A stretch of DNA of 64,000 nt from Fragum whitleyi (Eukaryota; Mollusca; Bivalvia; Cardiida; Cardiidae), in NCBI GenBank assembly GCA_948146395.1, contig OX411555.1, positions 45,015,065 through 45,079,064 of the forward strand, written 5' to 3'. This document shows, one piece after another, positions 34,201-46,200 of this stretch. The notes below the pieces were generated by a model that was given only the letters and a program-made list of their open reading frames with translations, was not told the DNA's origin and did not search any database. How positions within the stretch are numbered: position 1 is the first letter of the stretch; every line of letters starts with the position of its first letter. A program made the position numbers and the translations under genes.

Positions 34201-37200
34201 TGTGAGACAAGGATATATGTAATGACTGTTTGCTATACAATATAAGGGTAGCTTTGTAGCATGTGTGGAAAAGGTAATATGACATAATGTAGAAATACCC
34301 CATGTTATTTCCAATGAAAGCTCTACTTAAGATTAATGATGACTTACCCAGAAACTTTCATGATCTTTGCATTGCATTTTGGACATGGTTTTGTCCAGTC
34401 CTTTATGTAGCTTTTACTTTGTTGGTTCTCAAGCTTGTGAAGCATTGCAAGTTTAGCCCTTTCCTCGCGCTCTTTTCTGTCCCGCTCGACTTCTCTTGCA
34501 CTTAGTTTTCTTTCAGCTCTTTCCTTTTCTAATCTTTCAAGCATGATCTTACACATTTCACCCTGTATGAAAAAATGATATAGTGGATAATAACTTATCG
34601 TTATAACATGACAAATGTCACCGGGGTGAAATAACTCTGTTGAATATTTTTGATATTACACTGGGGTTATTACACTAGTTGGATCACTATAGAAATGAGC
34701 TACGAATATATAGCAATGTTATGTTTTCGTTGTGAAAGTGACATTAAAATGCATTTCGATGGCTCAGCGCAAAACAGTAGTAATTCTCTGTATGTTTATA
34801 GTGAGTTACAACTGTTTCTCGCTGAGCCATCAATTTGCTGACATTATTTCACACACATTGTTATATGTTTGCAGAAAAACTAGAATCTATAACTTCCTGG
34901 AATTTCCTGGTTTTACAGGAAAAATACAGGTCAAAAAGAATATTCAATTTGTGTCCATTGAAAACCAAATTAATTTAACCTCTCAACTTAAATAGATAAA
35001 CTTGGCTTAGCCTCGTTTTTATCTGTTTATAGATGACTCATTTAAATTCTGTATTCAATGACCACTCATTCAATATCTTCTATATCTTTCATTGAGTGAA
35101 CAAGCACAAAATAAATGACTTATCAATCTTTAATGAAAAAATATATAGTTCTATTTCTTTAAATTGAGAATGGGAAGAATATCAAAATATTGAGACAAAT
35201 TTCCTTAAAAGTGTGAGTTTTTGCGAGTGATTACTATTAAAGAAATAGGTATATCCCACATTCAACATAGTTTTAGCTTAAGATAAATGTTTATTACAAA
35301 ATCATAAATATCTGAGTGATAACATCCCATATGATGTTTTTTATGATATCATATTGATATTTTTAGAACAATAACATAATGCAGTTATTTTTAGAAACTT
35401 GCATTTCTGTTAGAAACATCGACAAAAACAAGGCAAATAGAGGTCATAGGATAAATATAATACATACTTAGTGTTTTGTATGAAAAAGATATCTAACTTG
35501 GTTGTGGGTTGTGGGATATTTGGTTAAGTTTTGATAAATTTGACCTTGAAAGATGAATTTTACCTTGTCAGAAGACCTTAACATTGGTTTCTATAAATGG
35601 GTGTTGATCAGATCCTTAATCATGCCAAATATGAGGACTTCAGATTAATTAGGCTTTGAGTAAATCAAAGATTTTTTTATCTTATTAGATGACCTTAGCT
35701 GCATCAGATGGCCCTGACTTTGGTATATGCCAGTTCACATTGATAAGATCTATCATCATACAACATCAGCACTGTAGTTTGGATATACTAGAGGGAATTA
35801 AAAAATGTAAGTTCTTTGGTTAAGTTTTGCTAAATTAGTCATTGATGTCCTTGACCTTGTCTGATGACCTAATCTTGTCAGATGACATTGATCTTGATTT
35901 CTACAGATGCACATTGGTTAGATCTATTATCATGCCACATATTAGGCTGTAGCTTGAATAGGCTTGAAGTTATTCAAAAATGTTAAGTTTTTGGATAAGT
36001 TTTTTGCTACATTTGACATTGAATGACAACCTGGTTTGCACTAGATGACCTTGACTTTGGTATCTGCCAATTAATATCGATAATATCTATCATGGTTACA
36101 AATATAAGCACTGTAGCTTAAAATAGCCTTGAAAATATTCAAAATGATAAGTTTTTTTGTAAACTTTTACAGAAAGAAAGACAGACAAATGGACAGACAG
36201 ACACAGGTAAAACAACATGCCCCAATCTTATCAATGTGGGCATAAAAAATCCATACCTGATGCCAAGTTTCTTCACATTCTGTACAAAATGAGTAATAAC
36301 AGGCCAAACAGTGGGCTAGATTGAGATCTTGTTCTGGCTCTCTAATAACTACATTATTACAGCGTGGACAGTATATGATATCACCCATTACATCCAAGGC
36401 TTTCTGTAAAATAGACCAAAAGCGTTATTGATACACTAGGGCTCTATACTGAGGGCGTGATTTTGATTTCAATATGAAAAATATATAATACATACTTAGT
36501 GTGTTGTATGAAAAAAAATATCTAACGAGGTTGGGAGAATTGATAATTGTCGAGGCTCTGCCGAGACAATTATCAATTCTCACAACCGAGTTAGATATTT
36601 TTTCATACTATACACTAAGTATGTATTATATTTATCTTATAACCTCTATTTGTCTTGTTTGAGTCGAAGTTTCTAACAGAAATGCAAGTTTATAAAAATA
36701 ACCGCATTATATTATTATTCTAAACATAACTATGTGATATCATAAAAAATATCACACAGGATGTTATCACACATATATTTGCATAGTTATAAGATAAAAA
36801 TCATTATCTGTCAACCAATTCCTATATTGTGGGTACTCATTGGAAACGTCTAATCAAGTTGATTCTAATGAGTACCCATAAGATAGGGTTGAAATAAAAA
36901 ATAACAGATTTAGTTTGGCATATTTCCTTCATATCTGTAGCACTGATACTCAGTAATGCATATGCACAACTCTAAAGTATTGTTCTGGCTCTCTAATAAC
37001 TACATTATTACAGCGTGGGCAGTATATGATATCACCCATTACATCCAAGGCTTTCTGTAAAATAGACCAAAGGCGTTATTGATACTCTAGGGCTCCATAC
37101 TGAGGGAATAATAATAATAATGATTTCAACATGACAAATTTCGATATCCGTCAACAAAATCCTATATTGTGAGTACTCATTGGAAACGTCTAATCAAGAC

Positions 37201-40200
37201 GATTCCAAAGAGTACCCATAAGATAAGGTTTAAATGAAAAATAACAGATGTAGCCCTGATACTCAGTAACACATATGCACAACCCTATAGTATTGATCTG
37301 GCTCTCTAATAACTACATATTGACAGCATGGGGAGAATAAAATGTCACCCATTACATCCAAGGCTTTCTGTAAAATAATCTAAAAGTGTTATATATACAC
37401 CAAGGCTCCAAATGGATTGAGTGATTATGATTTCAACATGAAAAATTCCATTACCTGTTAATCAAACCCTATAATTCACTTGAATTGTCTCATCAAGATG
37501 ATTCCCATAAGAACCCATAAGAAAGGGTTTAAATGAAAAATAACAGATTTAGTTTGGCATCATTACTATGTTATTACAGAAAATAATGCTTTTGTTGTTT
37601 ACTAAATGAAGAATAGATCTATCACTAAAACCAACACAATGATTCTCTATAGATACCTGTAGTGCAAGTTTATCATATCTTTTAAATTGTTCTTCAGTCA
37701 AAACATCCTGAAGTATATAAGGTGGAATGGCTGACGTACATTTGTGGGAGGCACATCTGAAAATAGTAAAAATTAAGGTATGAGTCAGATATAATTATTT
37801 TGGTTTTCAAAATTAAACTCAATCAGGATTCCCAGTGCTTGTGTTTGACCCTTAAACCAGGGTTTTGACCCCCAAAAATCTGAAAATATCTCAATTTGAT
37901 CCCTAGAAATTTCTCCCAAGGGGGTCATTTTGACCCCCTTGAGAAATTACCAAGGGTCAAAACATGGTTTATACCTAAGATTTTCACAAATTACTACCTG
38001 AAGTGTTACAAATTAATTACTTATTGCATATCATTGCAAGAAAATATGCAAAATGCAACTTATGATTTGCCTTTTCTGCCATTTTGACCCCCAGATTTTT
38101 TTAAGGTGAGGAGTCAATGACTCCCTGATAACAAACACTAACACAAGCCCTGATTCAAACTACAATTTTCATTTCATACCTCATTGATAACAATTGTCTT
38201 AAATCATTTTCATCGAATTATGGAGAAATAACAGTTGATTATCACATTATAAACTTACTACCTCACACATTTTCACATTTTGTCTCATTTTTGCATAAGT
38301 GAATTACAAAAATTGTCTGTTTTTTGAGTAAGATTGTTTGATATTTCACTTTGTATACAACATAAGCGTTATTTCCACCAGTGGCTCCGCCAGTCGTGAA
38401 AATATAACTTTTGTTGTTCACTCAATGAAATATAAATCAATCTTATACTGAAACAGATGATTATCCTCTACGTATTTTGTTAAATGAGTAATAAAGTTTT
38501 CTGTTTTTGTCGAACTGGAGCATAATTCTATTGTCAAAATTTATTATTGTTTATAAAGGTTTTCCTGGATAGGGATCATGTAGCTTTCATCAAAATAAAA
38601 AAGTATGACTGCTATGACAATTTTCCCAGTGTTTCACTCACTTTAAAACTATTCCTGCAATGTCTTTCAACTTGGACTTATTTGATACTATCAGAAAGTA
38701 AATGAATAATGTTATTATCTTGCTTTTACCTCAAATTTTGCACTGTTCCCTCATTGACTAGCAGTTCACAATGAGCTTTCATACACTCTTTACACAGGAA
38801 GTGGTTACACTCCAACAGTAGATAAAACTTGTCACCCGGAAACCGATCAAAACAAATCTCACATTCGTGATCCTCCTTGAAAAACTCTTTCACTTCCTGT
38901 TCACGGTTATATTGGACGATTGACATGACTATTTCATTGAGGTCATTAGTTTCTATAGAGACACGACAATCATCGACGTCATCATCAATCCTGTGAGAAG
39001 TGACAGACAGATGGCTCTCAATACCTAGAAAACTGAAAAAGTAAAACACTTGCAAAAACTAAAAGATAGCAGATGGAATTTAGATATTGAACTTATTAAC
39101 ACTTATGGGTACCAACACTTAGCTGCAGGCATTGGATGATGCCAAAAATCTAAGAAAAAAAGGGTCATAAATCTGACAAAATGGCTTTCAGAGTTATTTT
39201 CCTCAATTGTCTGGATAGCTTTTGTGTTGTAGAAAACACATATGCTAAGTTTCATGAACATATTGATGGCTCAGCGCAAAACAGTTGTAACTCCCTATAT
39301 GTTTATAGGGAGTTACAACTGTTTCACACAGAACCCTCGATATAGTCAAAAAGAACTGAGATGATACATACCAAGATAAATGTTTGTAATATCAATGCCA
39401 ATGCCAAAGTCATCAATACTAACATCAACATAAGACTATATTCATAGGCAGCCACTTACAATTACTTTGAACTAATCCCCAATCAAGAATCCTCAGCCGT
39501 TCTACAGAATGGACCTCGGGAATAATGACGGTTGGGCCGAGAAAGCACATATTTTCTCATATGGATTTAAGTGATGTCTCAATTATCAACTTTTCTGCTT
39601 AGGATGATATTGTATGATAAACAACAAAAGAAGTAAAAGAAATTAAAAGTGGGCACATCATAATTTGACAAGAGAACGCAGTGTTTTATCATCAAATTAT
39701 AATATACCAAAAATATGTCCACAGACGATCAGAAAGCATTAACAAGAAGAGTACTTTTTTAAGCCTGCAATCAACCAAAGTACCAACAGAAACCGAATTA
39801 CCCAAAAACTGATCCAAAATTACTACACTTACGTCCAAGGTACTTTCCAGTTTACAGGAAAGTGTGAGCGATGTTCCAAATGACTTATCCCTTGATATTG
39901 GCACTTATTAAAGTTTTGAGCTGACATTTTAGATTTACCTTAACATAGTTTCCTGTAACCAGTCTAACCATGTGTACAGTATAGGCATCCCTGGAGAATC
40001 TGTCATCTTGTTCTCATACCATAGTTTATCCAACTCTTGACACACCGCTGACAGTTGTTTAGGAGATAACCATGCACATGTAATTACAAATGAGGGAGGG
40101 TCATTTGATGGGTATGAATGTGGTAAAGTCACATGTAGACTGACTGGAGGTAGAAAGGTTATGTCAAAGCCCCATATCACACGCTGTCCTGCAAAAATAA

Positions 40201-43200
40201 GAACATAAATATGCACAACTTTATACATAATCTAACTAGTAGGTCTAAAGAGTGATATTAAACCAACAAACTATATTTCATGAAGTATTCAGACCTTCAA
40301 TTCCAAAAGATTTTCAATACAAAAATTTTAAAATTAATGCTAAGCAATAAATTAGCATGACAATTATGTAGCCAGTTTTGAAGGATATGGCCTCCAAATC
40401 ATTTGACTTTGTCATATAAAATCAGCAGTTGTGTAAGTGAACAAAAGAAACAACTGGGCAAATATTCCATGTGAAGCTTTTTAAAACAGTCTTAAATTCT
40501 TTTCTGAATTTGATTTCCAAGTACTACAAACTTACATCAAACATCAAATAATTTTTAGAGTCCTTACTACTTATTTGCAAGTCACTTGCAACTCCAGTAT
40601 CCCTTCAAACCATTTCAGAATTAGTATGTTCGAAACCCCCTTTACAGAAATCCTGGATCCGCCTTTGTATTTAGTTGATAAAATAAATATATTGACAGAG
40701 AGCATCGGGTACTCAAATACCCTCAGTTAACAAGATCTCTGGGGCCTGGGTACAAAATTTCTAATGGTCCCAGTTCTAATCTGTATATAACTCCACCATT
40801 ACCTGACTCAGATCTAGCGAGGGAAACTTTGGCACCATTACACTGGGCTCCTGGAAGAGGTTCTTCGTGCTCAACAGGTAGAAAAACATCAACATGTAGT
40901 TTATCCTCTCCACTGTGTATAGGGACATAAATCTGAAAAAAAATTCCAAAATATTACATTATTGCTTATCAATGTTTTGTGCATGTTTTAAGTGTCCTTA
41001 AAAGTTACTGTCAGTATGATTCAATGCAGTGACTTTTGTAATTTTGGTTTGAAAGAAAAGTATAGCCTATAGGTGCCTATGTTTGGCCCTTGAGTGCTGG
41101 ATTGCGGATAAAAAATCCAAGTCAAAAAAGGAGCATAATTAGCATAATATGCATATAGAGTTATCCCCCTTGATTGCTCCTTTGTTGGTGAACATGTGTG
41201 CCAATTTTCAGATGAATGCCTTCCCTAGAACCAGAGATATCACAATATGTCAAAGTTTTTGCATGAAGACGACGACGGTGATGCTGTCAAGGCTATAGCA
41301 ATACCTCAGGTTTTCTCCAAAAATAGCTGAGCTTCCAAATTAGTGAATTAATTTTATTTTATTCCTAAACAACCTTTATCATACAATTTCCATAAGTTCA
41401 ATTTTGGAGTCTCATCTCAAAGAATTATATATCTGACATGGAAGGATCTGGGGTGCGGACCTGAGGTCAGAGTGTGAGCCAAATGTTGTTGCCACAGTTT
41501 TGTTCAAGCTGTAGTTCTGATATTTTGCTAGCCCACTGGGGAAAATTATAAGAAAATTAAAATGGACCCCCTGAGACGAAATTCTAGATCTGTCCACATG
41601 GAAAAGTGGATTGAACTGGCAGCATTTAGATTTCGCATCATGATAGACTGTATTTATAATTGTATATCTGTAAGCTTTGTCTTTTCCTCCTTATCAATAC
41701 AAATCTGCTATTCTACAGTTCAAGAATTTAGAAATATAATTATGTGACATGTGGAAAGGGACCATCCTGGAACTCCAATGATAAAGATATATGAAAATAG
41801 AACTATACAAGGGTTTACTAGGGGTCTCCAAGCTGACTCCAAACTAAAGGAAGGTAGAATGATTATTCTTGATTCAGAAAATTGCATAAATGCAAAAAGC
41901 TGCAAAACTGGTAAGCCTAGTACATGTAGGTAGTCTGACAACAGTTTCTGTACATACTTTTCGCACTTATAGGACGGCCCCTTTGCAAAAGTATGGTCAC
42001 ATATTGATGGCTCAGCCCGAAACAGTTGTAACTCCCTATAAACATATAGGGAGTTACAACTGTTTTGGGCTGAACCATTGATATGTCGAATCATCAGAGC
42101 TCCAGATAGACGGGATTTTTCAGATTTTAGATCAAAATATTTCAATAAAAATAGCACAAACCCTATATTGTTGGTACTCATTGGAATTGTCTTGTCAAGA
42201 CAATTCCAATGAGTACCCATAACATAGGATTTTGTTGAGAAATAAAGATTTCAGACAGGTTTTACCCTGTGACGTTTTATCTGTATCTCTGATCATTTGA
42301 AGCAAATTAAATACCTTCATCATATTCATGCTTGTGATGTTGTTTATATCTAACTCTGTTACTTCTCCATTCACCCTCGAGAGTATTTCAATTCTATCTG
42401 GGTCCGCTTCAAAAATGGAGCAAAGAACTTCTATCTGTAAATATAAACAATGCAGGGGTGTGTAAATGTTAATTTCTCCCAATTGTCCATGGACAAGTAA
42501 AAGTCAAATTCCTACTTCCCCAGGATCAAAATGAACTTGTCCATTAAAAAATGGAATGATAAAATACCTGTCTAAAATGATTAAAAACTTGTTTGAATCT
42601 CCTAAAGTAACCATGAAGGATTTTACAAATTTCAATTCTGCATCACCCTTACCAAAATATATTGCGTCTCGCAAACATTTGCTGCAAATTTACAGCAAAT
42701 GTTTGTGGTAAAATTTTCTGCAAATTCATTTTTTGTATGCAAATGAGATTTCATGCAAACAGTTTGCCGCAAACATCCTGCAAACACCCCGCAAACAATC
42801 TTTTCAACAACTCTCTTACTATAAATAAGGTTTTTTTTCCATTTCTATTAAGTTGCTTTTGTAATCCATGGGTCATTAATGTTTTTATGTGCAATGTTTT
42901 GGTTTCTGAAGGTTTTTAGTAAAAAGAAAAAAAAAATAGTTGAGTCTGCAGGACTTGAACCGGGGTTTTCTAGTTAAGGTCACAAAAAATATTTCATGAA
43001 TATGTAAATCTGAGATTTCTTTCTCAAACTTCATGATTCTATATTCATTTGTCAGAGTAGACCTATGCTGACCTATAACTATACCTTAGATCACTGCACT
43101 TTTACCCTATCTAAGAAGAAATTGATAAACCATACCTTTTTAACTGCTACTCTCAACCACTGGACCACTGAGGCAGATGGTTGAGATAATCTCTTTATAT

Positions 43201-46200
43201 GATAATAAACTTAATGTGGCTTCTAATCTGCCGCAAACTTGCTGCAAACTGTTTGCGAGAACAGTTTTAAAATTTGCTGCAAACAGTTGCCGGAAACAGT
43301 TTGCTGCAAATTTGTGACAAACTGTTCTCACAAACAGTTTGCAGCAAGTTTGCAGCAATGATGAAGTAGTTAGATTAATATATGTGCCGTTAAGCAAAAT
43401 AGAACCATGTTAGGAGGGTGAAAAGTTTCAACTTGGGGAGGAACTACACTATCTGGGTAGGCTGGCTGGGTTTAAAACTTTTCCGGTTTATGAATTTTCG
43501 GAATTTAGAATGAATATTCCTTAACCATATAGCAATGTTTTCTGTGTTGAACCTCTGGGTAACCTCTGCTGAATGATCTGACTTCTTATATTAATATTCA
43601 CTATACTTTACCAAGATGGTATCTTTTCATGCTTGGGATGGCTTTTGAATTATTTACAGCTAGCTTCTTTGAGCATGTGCACAAAAATTCATATATCTTT
43701 AATAATATTTAATGAAAATGGTATATATTAGTTTAAAAATGGAGTATTCGGCTGCTGTAAATACTATTTTAGGTACTGGTATAATGAATGGACTGGATGA
43801 TGTAATAAGAAAAAATTCTTAGTAAATTTTCTTCCACCAGTATTTTCACACTTAGATACAGTTTATGCTTAGATCAGAATGCACATATATTCAGACTGAT
43901 CTTAGTCTATACTGTCCGCTAAAGCCTTATGTAGGCCTACAGCATAAAATACTTAGATAAGCATGGGAAGGGTTAATAATGACTCAAAATACATTGTAGC
44001 TGTTTACAGTTGGGATGAAATTTAATTTTTTTTTCAAAGTTCATCTTCTTGCAAACTTTCTGCTAAGTGCATGATCTAACTAATGAAAAAATGTGTTCTC
44101 GCAAACTTACTGCAAACTTCCTGTTTGCAAATAGTTTTTTTAATCTAAGGAGTTTGCAGAATGTTTGCAAAAATGGATTTTCTGCTGCAAACACATGTTA
44201 AGTTGCTGCTAACTGTTCTCACAAACAGGTTAGTTTGCGGCAAATTTGCAGCAAACTTTGTATTTCTGTAAGGGTGCATGGATCTATGCCGGTTTGTTGA
44301 TGTACATTATAACTTTATATATAGGCTTTATTATTATTGTTATTATTTTTTCGATTGAAAATCTTCTTCCAGATTTGTCTTTCTTGAAAAAAATAAATCA
44401 TGCAGGTTAAATTGCTATTCTTTTCCCTTAACAATATTCAAACTAACTTTTAAGAGTTAATGTCACCTATTCTATGACAATTACAGTTTCACAACTTTCC
44501 CTGTTCAACTCAGGAGGTGAATGCTATCTAAATGGTCGCACAATGAGTGATTTTTACAATTAATACCTTTCTCTCTAATTTTGATAACAAAATGTAACCC
44601 AATAAATTGAAAGTTCATTTGTTTATGATGTGAAAGTCCCATTTTCCTCAACTTTGTTGAAAGAACTTACATATTAATGACCAAGGTTTTTTCCTACCTA
44701 TTCCCTTTGTTATTTATTTTCAAAGAAAATTCAACAATCTGAGAAAATAACTTTTAAGACTTATAAAAATAAATGCCTATCATCAGGTTCCCTATATAGC
44801 TTTCATATGTAATTGGAAAGTAATTGAAAGTAATTGTTAGTTACATGAAAATATCATTTGTAATAAAAAAAAAATATAATCACTTGTAATTGAGAAAAGA
44901 GTCAATTACTAATTTACATACAATTACTTCAGAAAATGTAATTGATTACAGCTAATAATTAGTGGTGTAACAATAGGTCGAACTATTGCTGTATCTTGAT
45001 ATTTTACCTTGCAATAGTAAAAGGTTGATAGCATTTTTTTAATCAATAGATATCGGAATAGTTCCATCGACTATAATTTACAATAGTTTTTATTAAAATG
45101 AAAGTAGAACTAAATAAAGTAACAATGCTGCCTTTCTGCATGTTTTCATCAGAGAATGAGGTCAAATCAAATTCTTTTAAAGGGAATATCTGTAATTAAC
45201 TAATTTGATCATTTACTCTCCAATTACAACGTAAACAGCATCTTACAAGAACAATATAAAATTACTGTCTAATAAAAGGTATGACGCTTTAAAATTGATT
45301 ATTATCTAAATTTCTGTAAAAACAACTATTGTGATAGTATTGCTAAGTGTTGTGCGAAACTAAGAAACGGGCCATAAAAAGCTAATTCTAGTCCATGCAC
45401 CATTGCATGCATCTGGTCTCGACTACTGTATAAACTGTATTAGTATAAAAGCTAATTTTGAACTCAATAGTCACCCCTAGGCTACTAATAATAATTGCGA
45501 TTTTCAATTACCCTAGGTCTGTTTGATTGGCTAAAAAATATTCATAACTTCATGAATAAAATTTGCTCCCAAAAAAATTCCATACATATGATTAAAGAAT
45601 TTATTAATTACATGTGTAGGAATATATACGCTATTGTAAGAAAGGGGGTGAACAGACCCTGGGTGAATGAGATTTACGGCAAATGGACACAGGGCAAACC
45701 AGAATAAGGGCAAAATTAATTTGGAGGTTAACAGACCCAGATATATCCTGGATTACTTAGTTCTCGATAGGCTTTGGTTATCTCCCTTACATTTCACCGG
45801 AGAGAGCAAGCACGTGACTTTTTTATCATATCTAAATGTTTTCTTTCATCAATAAGCCACAACATGTAATATAAAAAGTTCCAATGTGTCAGTTGCACTA
45901 TAAAAATAAAACATCTGCTAAGCTTGTGTGAAAAGTAAATTACACAAGGCGCATTCCCCTATTCTCCATAGTAAATTTAACTTACATAATTTGAGCAAGT
46001 GTTCCAATGGATGAAAACTTAATCCCTTGTGGCGCTATCGGCAATTATCATAGTTGAAAATTTATTTGAAAAAATAGTATAGAAGAAGCATAAGAATAAT
46101 TTATTTTTTCGCCATTTATAAGTATAGAGGAAAAAATCATATGAAAACGAGGCTCATACAAAAAATGACATGCCCATGATAAAACATAGTTTAATCCTTC

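Larger units (their letters stand above)
36821..37529. repeat. Three hairpin G copies in the duplicated exon 7 units
   Basis: 36821-36888, 37161-37229 and 37468-37529, each built on GTACTCATTGGAA-type arms and their complement. Spacing of 340 and 307 bp follows the exon 7 duplication, so the hairpins were copied with the exon. Confidence 0.8.

Noticed and set aside
41720..42220. 166-aa minus-strand frame in ligase intron 2
   Set aside because: Runs through hairpin K and a relic MITE; the part after the hairpin repeats elsewhere without frame conservation.
42296..42374. In-frame extension of ligase exon 2 (VNGEVTELDINNITSMN)
   Set aside because: It is open for about 40 codons, but the only donor at its end (CAGG/GTAAAA) breaks phase with exon 3, whereas the donor at 42374 keeps phase. 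Left as an alternative that cDNA could settle.
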